A stretch of 64,000 bases of DNA from Turritopsis dohrnii (taxonomy: Eukaryota > Cnidaria > Hydrozoa > Anthoathecata > Oceaniidae): contig BQMF02000011.1 of assembly GCA_027922465.2 (NCBI GenBank), positions 1,612,001 through 1,676,000 of the forward strand. The letters are read 5' to 3'. The notes under the pieces are model-generated. The model did not search any database, was not told the origin of the DNA, and saw only the letters and a program-made list of their open reading frames with translations. Shown here one piece after another: positions 29,473-40,083 of the stretch. How positions within the stretch are numbered: the first letter of the stretch is position 1; each line of letters begins with the position of its first letter. The translations under genes were made by a program, and so were the position numbers.

Positions 29473-30790
29473 GGGAACGACTTGAAAAACTTGCAGCATA
29501 ATAATACCGATGATTTGTTCAACCTAAATTATGTTCGTCATTATGAGTTAGATAGACCTGTGGCTTGCATACATGGGGATAGCATTATCAAAAACGTAAA
29601 GGAATGGAAAAACAATGAAAAACTGTCAGAAAAAACAAAATGTCATTGTTCAACCTTTTCCTGGTGCCAATACAGAACGCATAAGAAATCACATTTTACC
29701 GTTATTAAAAATTGATAAACGAAGTCTTTCTATTATATAAGTAGATACAGATGATCTTTGTTCTTCCAAATCACCAATTGAAATATCAAACTCTATCATT
29801 GATTTAGTTACAGAAACCAGTAATTCGTGCCAAGCAGTAATGGCGTCTGGACTACGAGATGACAACTTCGAACCAAAGTCCATAGAACAAAATTTTAGAA
29901 CAATCATGCAGAGAGTGAAATAACTGTTTTATAAAGCACACTAACGTAACCAAGCAGCATTTGAAAGGTAACAAGCTGCACTTGAACAAAATTAACACAA
30001 AACAGCTATGTCAATAAAATGCTGATGTGTACTGCATAGAGACGTACTTCTGGCTACTGAAACCCATGACGTCAATGATGACCTAAAATCCATCAAATAT
30101 TTGAGATCGAAAAATGTATCGTAACTCATTATTGGTCACCTGAACATCAATTCTATCAGAAACAAATTTGAACAGTTGAAGAATCTCTATTTCTTTACTA
30201 TAGTTTCCCGAACTCGCAATCTGTATGTGTATAAGGAACACTTCTGTTAACTGTTCGAAAAATCAATTCGAGATGAAGTCTTCCCTGTTCCAATGAAATC
30301 AGCCGATGTCTACTGCTTAAAAACTCGAGATAGATCATCGAAGCTGAATTATCGACCTGTCCGCAAATTAAATAGTGCATCAAAAATGTTTGAGCGCATT
30401 ATATATGATCAGATTTAATTTTATTGGTAGTAAATTTTTTTTCGTCAGGCTTCCGCAAAGGTTATAGTAGCCAACATGCCTCCTTGCTCCATATGATAGA
30501 GTTATGACGAAAAAATCTTGATAGCGGAAATGCTGTAGAGGCTCTTTTAATGGATTTGAGTAACGCATTTGATTATGCTGATCACAATCTTTTTGTGAGC
30601 CAAGTTGCGTGCATATGGCTTCTCAAAAAGTGCCTTAGGCTTATTAAAGAGTTATCATACCAATCACTTTCAAAGAGTAGGAGTTAATGATCCTTTTAGC
30701 TTTTGGAAATAAATAATAAGCGGTGTGCCACAAGGCTCTATACTCGACTCACTTGTATTTAACATTTTAACATGATTTCATGTTTATTCT
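29473..30790 (+). pseudogene. Decayed CR1-like LINE with SGNH-like and RT domains
   Basis: Plus-strand coding remnants in shifting frames. They are: HGDSIIKNVKEW and PFPGANTERIRNHILPLL, then TDDLCSSKSPIEISNSIIDL (SGNH/esterase-like region of some CR1-type LINEs); IGHLNINSIRNKFEQL (start of an endonuclease region); LNYRPVRKLNSASKMFERII; SGFRKGYSSQHASLL; LLMDLSNAFDYADHN; and ISGVPQGSILDSLVF (reverse transcriptase motifs). Stops and frameshifts separate them and most of the endonuclease is missing, so it is non-functional. The Harbinger-like MITE abuts its left end and may have inserted in the LINE. Confidence 0.8.
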
Positions 30791-32287
30791 TTATGGTAGA
30801 AAAGATGTTAACATTTTATAATTTTTGTAACGGACTTATTATACTTGTCCTATTGCCCCGTTTTCAAGCCCATAGGCTTAAAAGCGGATTTTTCATGTTG
30901 AGTCAGTGAAGTGATCCAGATTTAAGCCCATAGGCTAAAAAAAAAAATAAGCACCAAGAATTCTCCACTCTGGCCAAAAAGGATTATGTGCACCAAAAGA
31001 TCATCAAATAAATACGAGAAAGTAGTATGACGCTATGTTTAAGCCCTGGGGACGAGGTTGTCATACTATATAGCATATCAATATCTTACACCACTTCAAT
31101 ATCATAATCGTCCAAAGGCGAAAAAATTCAAGAGGAAATGAACTGGAAGTCCCTGGACCACACATAGATGTGTCGACACAGAAATACAAAAAGAGATAGA
31201 ATAACATCGATGAAATTTCCTTTGTACCATCCGTGTTGTAATTACTGGTGGCTGTATACAAAGTTAAATTTTAAAAATTTAAAATTTCGCGCTATATATG
31301 GAAGTCTATTGTTCCCTGTAATAAAAGTCGTAATTCAGATCTCGAGATCTATTGTTAATTTTTCAGAATGTGGGACTTCAGCTAATGTCTTTTTATCAAT
31401 TCTGCATAATTATGAAAATTGTTAGAATTATTCAGATGGTAGCATAACGAAAAATAAGTTTGTGTTTTACGATTTGACGAGAATAATATTCGTATTCATT
31501 GCTTTCTCGTGATCAACTAAACAAATATGTAAAATCATATTGAAGATTTTGAGATTGATGTTGATATAAATGACGACAATAACATTGACGAAAGTACACT
31601 TGACTCTCGCAATGAACATGTATGTTTTGAAGTGGAAATATTTCTGTTTGAACGAACATGAACAATTTTACAAATTGTTCTCCGGATAAGCTGTCAGCTT
31701 TCTGATGAAACAGAGATCATCACTGCTTTGTCGTAAATATGCCTTGACATATATAAATGGCATTAAAAACATATTTATGTATAAAATGTATATTCCGACT
31801 GCCCAAAATTGGAGAAAAATACTTCAACTTCTTTTTCTGGAAGGTTTCCGTAAAAGTATAGCAAATATCTTTATAGTCTGGTTTGGCAGAAACATAACTT
31901 TTTTCTCACTCGACAATTAAGAAAGTGTAAACAATGTTTATGACCATAATTAAGAGGACGCCAATTAGTTTCGGTCCCGATACTTACACCAGAACATTCT
32001 ATAATCCTTAGGAGGTCGTACTAGTGAAAACAACTTGAAAACGCTTTCAGTTCGTAAGATAATGAAACAAACGTCCGAGTATGTGAAATGAAAAGTCGAA
32101 AATATGTTTTTCATTATAGCATAAAAACGAAAAAACGAATTCAGTTCCGATTTTCTAAAAAAAGTAGCTTTTAGAAGCCCTAATAAGGATAGCATGTTTG
32201 TTTTTACGAATAAGCTTGTTAAATATACTCATTTTTGATTTAAAATTTTCGGTTTTTACTTCAAATTTTACCGAGTAGTCAAAAAAT
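30791..32287. other. No gene recognised
   Basis: A/T-rich DNA. Fragments of the motif AAGCCCATAGGCT occur at about 30867 and 30920, and a CCTGGGGACGAGGTTG repeat fragment at 31041-31065. ORFs here are short and unrecognised. This interval is where missing upstream exons of the Gly/Arg-tail exon at 37105 would be expected on the plus strand, but I could not identify any. Confidence 0.4.
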
Positions 32288-32466
32288 AACAAGAGCCAGA
32301 TGGCGCAAAACGGTAGCAGCAAGCAGCATACTTTCGAAAGCACGACCAAAAATTGCCATAAAAAAAAGTTAGTGTAAAGAGGTCTTATCGAATGTAAATG
32401 GGGTCTTATTAAGAAACGCCACCAGCAAATAATTTTCAAGACAAAGAAATGTACATACATGAGTCG

Positions 32467-32566
32467 ATTTCATTTCATAAAATTTCCGCCAAAAGATGTA
32501 ACACTGAGGGCGTTCCCGCCTTGTTATTCACGCATAACAGGACGGGAAGCCATCGCTCAAATCCTC
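32467..32566. repeat. Left inverted terminal repeat of DIRS
   Basis: ATTTCATTTCATAAAATTTC to GCTCAAATCCTC; exact reverse complement of 36881-36980. Confidence 0.95.
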
Positions 32567-32721
32567 GTTTTCGCCAATTCGCGCTGAATACAAGATGGTC
32601 GACACAGTCAATTTGTAAGTGTGGTTTTAAATCTTTGTTTATCTTCTCAATCACTACGTGATTGGAGACGTATATGAGATAATCAGTTATTCTAAAGGTC
32701 AGTACTTCCGGTACTGATACA

Positions 32722-33640
32722 ATGTTTTCTCGTCTACTTCGTAGGAGAAACCAAGACAGTGACATTGGAGAAATCCTTTCGAGTCAAAATGAGGAAAATA
32801 TTGTACAGGCTCCTGTTACGCAGGAAGCTGACAATCCTCCAGAAAATTCAGCTGCTATGAACCCAGAAAGAGCAGTGTTGCACCAAAGGTGGGACGGTTT
32901 GAATTGGATGAAGGATCTGACCAACAGTGGGATTTAGAGCCAGATCTCTTGGACTATGTCCATAAATATATGACAAAGCACTTTTCTGAAAAAGAGATAA
33001 AAGAAAAGATCATTGACCTGAACCCAGTCCCAAGGAATGTTAAAAAAGTGCCAGAACTGGACACATACATCAAAGAGCTGTTGTTAGAGAATGGGAAATC
33101 TACCCCATTACAGACTGAAAGAATCCTTAAAACCTTGCAAGAAAAGATTTTCTTAATCTTGGGACCATTGCTCCGCTTATGGCAGGTAATGGAGTCTGAG
33201 AGATCAAACTCTGAAGAAGATGAAGATTGGACATTCATTTCATCTCTCTTTGAACAGTGTACCTTGCTCACTACTCAAGCAATTAATTCAACTATGTATC
33301 AGAGAAGAATGAACCTACTTTCTACTCTGATTGACAGTCAATCTAAGGTGAAAGACATCCTTAGAGAGCAATCTGGAACCTTGGACGCCCCAGATAATCC
33401 TACTTTGTTTGGCACTACATTTGAGGAAAAGTTGTGCAAGGAATCCACTGCTCGTCAAAAATCAAAGACAGTGTTCACTGGTCTACGACCAGGGAATAGT
33501 GCATCTTCAAATAGCAGAGGTGGACGGGGATTTAACCGGCCCTTTCGTGGAGGCCCCTTGCCTAACCGAAGAGGTGGGGGCGCATCTTTGGTAGAGCTGC
33601 CAACTCCAGTTCCAGAGGTAAGAATGTTTCCTCAAAAGTT
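32722..33640 (+). pseudogene. DIRS Gag-like ORF (frameshifted)
   Basis: Starts with a basic MFSRLLRRRNQ segment. The frame is lost near 32890-32940 and continues as LEPDLLDYVHKYMTKHFSEK, a helical, charged region, then a Gly/Arg-rich stretch (SRGGRGFNRPFRGG) typical of nucleic-acid-binding Gag tails. It runs in frame into the RT region. Confidence 0.7.
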
Positions 33641-35661
33641 TTCTCTTCACTCGTCAGAAAATTTCCTCAGGATAGACCAATTCCCAAATATCCATCCAGC
33701 AATAGTAAAACTATTTCCAATGCCTCCAAATCCAGGTCTCCCAATAGCAGGCAGGATAAAACACTATTTTCAGAATTGGGAAAAAATCACAAAAGACCCC
33801 TATATTCTTCAGGTAGTACAGGGTTACAAAATACCCTTTGTGCATCAACCTATTCAGGAATTTCCTCCTACTCTATTAAAAATGTCAATGGAGGAGATTC
33901 AGTTGGTAGATCTGGAGGTGGAAAAAATGCTTCAAAAACAGGCCATTCAATGTTGTCCAAAGGAAGGGAAGTTTATCAGTTCCTTATTCTTGGTTCCCAA
34001 GAAAGGAGACTCTGGCATGAGACCAGTGATCAATCTGAAAGAGCTCAACAGAAATATAGAGTACCTCCACTTCAAAATGGAGGGCCTGTCATTTTTGAAA
34101 GAAGTGTTACAGGAAGGGGACCTAATGTGCAAGCTCGACTTGAAGGACGCCTACTATGCAGTACCCCTTCACAAGGATTCTCAGGATTTTGTGTGTTTTC
34201 AATGAAAGGACAAGTGCTTCAAGTTCTTATGCCTATGCTTTGGCCTGTCCCCAGCCCCTCTTATTTTTACCAAACTAATGAAAGTGCCAATTGCTCTCCT
34301 AAGGCAGTTGAATATTATTCTAATAATTTTTCTAGACGACATTCTCCTGATAGGGAAGAATTTAGAGGAAATACTGATGTCCAGAGATACTTTAATTCAT
34401 GTGCTTCAAAGTCTGGGGTTCACCATCAATACGGCAAAATCAGTCCTAGTTCCTACCCAATCGATAGAGTTTTTGGGGGTGGAGATAGATTCAAAATCGA
34501 TGTCTCTTACTCTTCCAAAGGTGAAGAAAGAGAATATTGTCAGGCAGTGCAAGGATGCACTTTTAAGAGAGAAAATCTCGATAAGGGAATTAGCCAGTCT
34601 AGTAGGGAGATTATCCTCAACAGCCATTGCAGTTCTTCCAGCTCCCTTACAATACAGGGCACTCCAACGACAACAGATTCTGGAGTTGTCACAAAGCAAG
34701 TGTTTCGATTCCTTAATAACCCTCACAGAGGAGGCCAGGGAGGAGCTGCAATGGTGGGTAGAAAACATTCTTCTGAGTCAGGGCAAGGCATTGATTTCAT
34801 CATCCCCGACAATAGTCATCATGTCAGATGCGTCTCTGAAGGGTTGGGGTGCTTACTGTCGGGGTCACAAAACAGGGGGCCCTAGGTCTCAGGAGGAATC
34901 TCGGCTCCACATAAATGTTCTGGAGCTGAAGGCAGCTCAGTTAGCAATTCTGACCTTCTCTTCAATGTTTCCAATTTGCAAAGCCATCCATCTAAAGATG
35001 GACAACGTAGTAGCCTTGAGATACCTTGTGAAGATGGGAGGTACCAAAAATGCCCAGCTGACAAGAATAAGCAAAGAAATTTGGGAGTTTCTGATTTCTT
35101 GGGGGATCATGATTACGGCCGAATACCTTCCAGGAAAATTAAATGTGGAAGCAGATTCAGCATCTCGTTCCACACAGGACTCCAGCGAGTGGATGCTGAA
35201 ACCCTCAGTTTTCCAGGAACTTTGCAACCAGAGGGGAACTCCATGCACCGACCTTTTGCCTCCAGGGTGTCTCACCAAGTCAAGAGATACATGTCCTGGA
35301 AGCTAGACCCTCACAGTGCCGGCCGGGATGCCTTTCAGGTAATTTGGACTCCCCTAAAAGGGTATGCTTTTCCCCCATTCTCTCTAATAGGGAAAGTTCT
35401 GAGAAAAGTCAGGATAGACCAAGCTACACTAATTATAGTGACTCCAGCTTGGCAAGGCCAACCTTGGTACCCAGTGCTCCTTCAAATGTCAGTGAGGAAT
35501 CCACTTTTACTCCCAAAACAGCAGGATCTGCTGAAAAACCCAGAAGGAAACTTCCATCCTCTAGCACAAAAAGGAAAGCTCCAACTAGTGGCTTGGACAG
35601 TGTCCGGAAAGGATTACTTGGTGAAGGCATATCGGAGAGAGCTGTTCAGCTTATCACTTCC

Positions 35662-35674
<13 letters not shown>
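33641..35674 (+). pseudogene. DIRS reverse transcriptase - RNase H (broken)
   Basis: RT motifs: LVPKKGDSGMRPVINLKELN, DLKDAYYAVPLH, CFGLSPAPLIFTK, catalytic LDD in IIFLDDILLIG, and FLGVEID. RNase H: MSDASLKGWGAY, LELKAAQLAI and DNVVALRYL. The downstream conserved stretch MSWKLDPHSAG and YAFPPFSLIGKVLRKV is in another frame. An in-frame stop at 34203-34205 and a frameshift near 35.25 kb inactivate it. The 3' end overlaps the recombinase ORF, normal for DIRS. Confidence 0.9.
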
Positions 35675-35694
<20 letters not shown>

Positions 35695-36846
35695 CGGGAG
35701 TTTTTAGTCCTTGGGCTTCCATCCGTAATGGTTGGTTCTTCCGCCCGCCGACTTACAACTGTTAGTTGACTTACCGCCAGAGATACGTATAGCATTGCTC
35801 TAACTTGCCCGAAGGCCAGTATGCAGTCAGTCGATGGCTCCTAATGGGCTGATACGCTGCTTTCAAAGCGCATCGGAGTGGTGTATTGAGATACGACATG
35901 ACTGGACTCGAACACGGGTCGCAGCGGTCGCACTCAAAGGTACTAACCACTACACCATCGCTGCACGAATAGGAGTATCAGTAGGAGAATCAGTACAACC
36001 TCTCATTACGAATCAGCCTGGCGCACATTCAGTAGCTGGTGTAGTAGCAGGAAAGTTGATCCCTTTCAATGTTCTCTAAATTGGATCCTAGATTTTTTGG
36101 CAGATTCTTTTGATAAAGGAAAGGAGTTTAATACTATTGCTGGTTACAGATCAGCAATATCTGCTTATCATGAACCCATAGATGGTGTTAAGGTGGGTAG
36201 TCACCCAAGAGTTTCAGAACTATTGGCAGGGGTTCACAATCAGAGATGCCCCCAACCCAGGTATCTTTTTATTTGGGATATTGACAAGGTAATTTCTTAT
36301 CTAAAAAGCATTGGACCCAATATGTCAGACAAAGACTTGACTTTGAAACTATCTATGCTTCTTGCTTTAACCTCAGCAGCTAGATCACATGAGATTTGTT
36401 GTTTAGACACTAGATACTTGGTAAAACATTCTACGGGATACACGTTTCATTTTGGTTAACCCACAAAAACAACGAGAGTAGGTTGTATTAGACCACCTAT
36501 TAAACTTCTGAGTTTTCCTAGTGATAAAAGTGTCTGTGTATGTCATTTCATCGATCTCTACATTGAGCGATCCCAATCTTGGAGGGGCGAAAAATCTCAG
36601 TTTCTGTTAAGTTACATTAACCCTCATAATCCGATTAAGCCAGTTACTGTTGCTAGATGGATAGTGGAGGTTTTAAAGTCCTCCGGTATTGATACCTCTC
36701 AATTTTCAGCTCATTCTACCCGTTCAGCTTCCACATCAAAGGCAAGAGCTAGTGGGGTACCATTAAAGGAAATTCTAAAAAGAGCTCACTGGTCAAACTC
36801 TACAACTTTTGAAAAGTTTTATTATAAACAAGCAGATAAAAATTGA
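35344..36846 (+). pseudogene. DIRS tyrosine recombinase (SINE-interrupted)
   Basis: The N-terminal part (GLLGEGISERAVQLITSS) stops at the SINE. The frame resumes after it with HYESAWR and WCSSRKVDPF, then DSFDKGKEFNTIAGYRSAIS. Catalytic boxes are visible: Arg in SAARSHEICCLD, HxxR in HSTRSAS, Trp in RAHWSN and Tyr in FEKFYYK. One in-frame stop (36457-36459) also interrupts it. Together the stop and the 300-bp SINE make it non-functional. Confidence 0.88.
35662..35966 (-). mobile_element. tRNA-like SINE inserted in the DIRS recombinase
   Basis: The minus-strand head GTGCAGCGATGG contains A box TGGTGTAGTGG and B box GTTCGAGTCC, a Pol III internal promoter. The 3' tail is an (ACTT)n microsatellite, seen as AAGT repeats at 35662-35692. 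CAGTA flanks both sides and may be the target duplication. A second copy is at 38651-38935. Confidence 0.8.
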
Positions 36847-36880
36847 TCTTATTTATACTGCTTAATAGTGGCTTTAAAGA

Positions 36881-36980
36881 GAGGATTTGAGCGATGGCTT
36901 CCCGTCCTGTTATGCGTGAATAACAAGGCGGGAACGCCCTCAGTGTTACATCTTTTGGCGGAAATTTTATGAAATGAAAT
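36881..36980. repeat. Right inverted terminal repeat of DIRS
   Basis: Exact reverse complement of 32467-32566. It is followed directly by the inverted-repeat unit at 36981-37460. Confidence 0.95.
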
Positions 36981-37460
36981 TTAGGATTGTGCAAGGGCGC
37001 GTAGCGCCTGCAGTGCAATCCAGATTTTATGAATAAAATTGAAGCCAAAAGATGTAACACTCCCTCCCTCCACACCCCGTATTTTTCTTTCTTCTTTCTT
37101 CTAGGAAGAGGTCGTGGACACAATGGACGTGGCGGATAAGTGGACATCTTACTTAATCTTTTTATCAGATATATTAAAGTTATTAAACATGAAATATGGC
37201 GAAAGTTAAAAATAATATTGTCTCTTATTCTTTTGCTTGTGTCTCCCTTACCCAGTGCAACTCCAGCACGAATCGTCGTTTTCAATAAAACATTACTCTA
37301 GCCTAACATTACGTTTTATTTTCGATTTGAGCTTTAACTTCGACCTATTATGCGTGAATAACAAGGCGGGAACGCCCTCAGTGTTACATCTTTTGGCTTC
37401 AATTTTATTCATAAAATCTGGATTGCACTGAAGGCGCTACGCGCCCTTGCACAATCCTAA
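36981..37460. repeat. 480-bp inverted-repeat unit with DIRS-like ends enclosing a terminal exon
   Basis: Arms 36981-37061 and 37380-37460 (81 bp) are reverse complements with one mismatch: TTAGGATTGTGCAAGGGCGC outside, CCAAAAGATGTAACACT inside. The inner 17 bases equal part of the DIRS terminal repeat, and 37347-37397 repeats about 50 bp of the DIRS right terminus. Between the arms is a splice-acceptor-like tract, a short Gly/Arg reading frame and a polyadenylation signal. Confidence 0.75.
37105..37291 (+). CDS. Possible terminal exon encoding a Gly/Arg-rich tail
   Basis: A strong polypyrimidine tract and CTTCTAG precede 37105. One frame reads GRGRGHNGRGG then a stop at 37137-37139, followed by about 145 bases of 3' UTR-like DNA and AATAAA at 37284-37289. 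Such tails end Sm/LSm proteins and other RNA-binding proteins. I cannot identify the gene and see no upstream exon. It may be the last exon of a host gene whose intron took the DIRS insertion, or a captured gene end. Confidence 0.4.
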
Positions 37461-37897
37461 AATTTTTTCAAGAAAAAAATTATAAGAACTTGTGTGTAAA
37501 AAACGCGTCTGCTTCGAAAAAAATTAAAAACAATAAAAAAGAATCCATGGACTCAAGAAACCAAAAACTGTGATCTTTGAAATATTTAATGCAAAATGAC
37601 GGTTTAGATAGCTGACAAACTTTAGATGCAATTAAAAAGTTCGTTAAGGTTGGACTACCGACGATAAAATCGTACCTTACATCCAAATGTTAAGCATTTT
37701 TAGTAAAAGTAACTACTTACTACTTTTAACTTAAAGCCTTACTACCAAAATATCTCTTTCTTCATGTATTATTAAGCGATGAAATATCAGAAAAATTTAT
37801 TTTAGAATATTTGCTGGATAACCTTCGAATATTTTTAGACTGCGTTCCTTTGTGAGATTTCATATGATTTTCTGAACGAAATCTGATCGACTGTTAA

Positions 37898-38002
37898 GCG
37901 TAGGCTAAAAACTGCCGTTTCGGCCGGAGGAGTAGTAGGAGGAGGAGGAGGAGTAGGAGTCCAAGGGTGTTTTAATACGGTATTCGCTTACGCTGCTACC
38001 GT
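37898..38002. repeat. Dispersed repeat, inverted partner of 15791-15884
   Basis: GCGTAGGCTAAA, a GGAGGA microsatellite, AGTCCAAGGGTGT and CGCTTACGCTGCTACCGTAA, in reverse-complement order to 15791-15884. Confidence 0.6.
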
Positions 38003-38650
38003 AATAAACATTGCATAAAAGAGAATGAGGCGAGGCAACACGCATGGATTCTCATTGTTTGAAAATTGAATAGAAATTTGAATAGAGCTAAGGTGAGCTA
38101 AAGTTTGATGTTATTCTATCTCTTTTCGTATTTCTATGGTCGACAGAAGAGCATTTTCTGATTAAGAACTATTTAAGGAAGCCGTGTAAATTTGACAGTT
38201 ATTTATTGAAAAAACGGTGCACCTGAATTTTTTATTTTCTCGAATACTGAAAATGGGTCCGTATTTAAGCCAATGGACGTAAATCTGAAGGAGGTGGCTT
38301 AAAAACGGGGTAATAGGGTTTTATAGTTTCCGTGCATCCAGTTCCCTTAGGCGCGGTAGAATCTGTACAACGAAATATAGCCTCCAAATATCTCTTACAT
38401 CGCTTCTAGGTTATGGGAGAAGCTTCCGGATTCCTGCAGAAATGCCTCTTCGTTGTCTGTTTTTAAAAGGAGCTAGAGAACACCCCAAGCATCCATTGCA
38501 GTTGCCGTTTCTGTGCCACTTATGTTTACAATCTAAGATATATAAATTAATTTTTTAATATTTTCTTATTATTTTAGTGTTCCTTTTAATCTTAGTGTAT
38601 ATTTTATTTGATGATAGTCGATTTGAATAACATGATATAATATTGAATAT

Positions 38651-38935
38651 GTGCAGCGATGGTGTAGTGGTTAGTACCTTTGAGTGCGACCGCTGCGACC
38701 TGTGTTCGAGTCCAGTCATGTCGTATTAGGAGCCAACGACTGACTGCACACTGGCCTTCGTGCAAGTTAAAGCATTGCCATACGTATCTCTGGCGGTAAG
38801 TCAACTAATAGTTGCAAGTCGGCGGGCGGAAGAACCAACCATTACGGATAGAAGCCCAATGACGTTACTTACTAAGCCACAGTCTAAATTTTTGTATAGC
38901 GACTTTAAGAAAGAATAAATAAATAAAATAATAAT
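38651..38935 (+). mobile_element. tRNA-like SINE, second copy
   Basis: Head GTGCAGCGATGG with A box TGGTGTAGTGG and B box GTTCGAGTCC. The body is shared with the copy at 35662-35966 (GTAAGTCAACTAATAGTTG, CGGCGGGCGGAAGAACC). It ends in an AATAAATAAATAAAATAAT tail. It lacks about 50 bp present in the other copy. The tRNA-like head is part of the repeat, not an independent tRNA gene. Confidence 0.75.
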
Positions 38936-40078
38936 CAGCAGTCATTTGTAAGATTATGCACAGTCAGCAAACAGCTAACCAATCAGAACATCTTGTAAGT
39001 GTTTTGCATCCACACGAAAGCATTAAAAAAAAATCACATCCGTTTTCTGTCGGTTGTAATAGGCGTCACAATAGAGATCGATTAATGATGACGGAATGAC
39101 GACGGTTCTGTAAGTGACGTCAGACCAGGATCGATTATGTTGGTGACGCTTCATTGCAGATATTCATAGAATCAGAAACTCGCTTGTAACGCATAGAATT
39201 CTCTTTAATTTAAATATGAACCAAAAAGCCTCAAATACATAATACATTTATAATTCCTTTGAGTGTTTATATATTTACAATTGTATCTGATTAGCCTGAA
39301 TAAACAGCTCGAATGCTATTATATTGATTAACATCCAAGTCTAATGACAATCGCCAGTCTGTGATCACCAATTAAAATGAAGACAGAGCAACAACGACTG
39401 GATCTAGAGCGACGTATGCACTGGAGACGTCAGCAGTGACACGTACGCTGACGACAAAATTTATCGAACGCAAAGATCAGTAAAATACCACGCTGTTATT
39501 ACCACTAATCGTCAAATACCACGCGGTTATTGCCACTAATCGTACCTTCGCAGTATGAAAGTGGTTTGACATCTATAATACTTTTATGAGTCAAAAGCAC
39601 GGGTTGATGTGTGTATTTTGATAAACGCCACAGGTTGATGTGTCTTTCGGATGAACAGCGAGTAGAATCGTCACCAAAACTAAATGAACAAACCCTCCTT
39701 CGTAGAGATAAAACCCATAGAACATTCAAACGTACCGAAATTCGTTATGCAGAAAGTTTAAGCACTGCCAAGAAGAATCAGATCTTACACTATGAACGAG
39801 TGAAATTAAAAACAGATGATAAAACAGTTTGTCACCTTTGACTTGAACCCCCTCATCCAACCAACCATAGACTCTACGGTGGAGGAGGATTTCGTGACTG
39901 AAGATTGCTGGGAGAGCAGGTTCTGAACATGCTCTTCATCGTGGGCACTAAAAATTCACAAAAGAATTAACGAAAATTTAAAAAGAGATTTTGTCAACAA
40001 TTTTATAGTAACAGCAGTCCTTATAAATTAAAAAAAAACAACAAAAAAAAAATTCGAGGTCCAATCAAAGAATAAATT
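38936..40078. other. Gap between SINE and the EHBP1-type gene
   Basis: No gene recognised. Two copies of a 31-bp unit (AAATACCACGC-GTTATT-CCACTAATCG) lie in tandem at 39481-39542. The plus-strand ORF at 39611-39841 has no family resemblance. Confidence 0.4.
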
Positions 40079-40083
40079 TTATT
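40078..40083 (-). terminator. Polyadenylation signal overlapping the EHBP1-type stop codon
   Basis: Minus-strand AATAAA contains the TAA stop (40081-40079). T/G-rich DNA follows on the minus strand (opposite 40026-40052), as for a cleavage downstream element. No other AATAAA was found in the next roughly 240 bases. Confidence 0.55.

Larger units (their letters stand above)
32467..36980 (+). mobile_element. DIRS-type tyrosine-recombinase retrotransposon, degenerate
   Basis: 4514 bp bounded by perfect 100-bp inverted terminal repeats (32467-32566 and 36881-36980). The order is Gag-like ORF, RT-RNase H, then an overlapping tyrosine recombinase ORF, diagnostic of DIRS. No target duplication is evident, as expected for the recombinase mechanism. 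Breaks: a Gag frame change near 32.9 kb, in-frame stops at 34203-34205 and 36457-36459, a frameshift near 35.25 kb, and a SINE at 35662-35966. The element cannot act on its own. Confidence 0.92.

Noticed and set aside
30791..32466. Upstream exons of an Sm/LSm-like gene for the Gly/Arg tail
   Set aside because: I searched both the short ORFs and the frames near GT donors and found no recognisable Sm fold sequence.
33776..34885. Long ORF (369 codons) overlapping the DIRS RT
   Set aside because: Shadow frame of RT and RNase H. The frames with RT and RNase H motifs are the ones at 33641-34205 and 34278-35306.
35834..36079. ORF of 81 codons inside the DIRS region
   Set aside because: It is a read through the SINE and into the wrong frame of the recombinase. 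The recombinase frame is a different one.
38651..38722. Apparent tRNA gene (A and B boxes)
   Set aside because: The same sequence heads a second copy at 35662-35966 with a long shared body and microsatellite tail, so it is a SINE head. I could not fold a convincing full cloverleaf.
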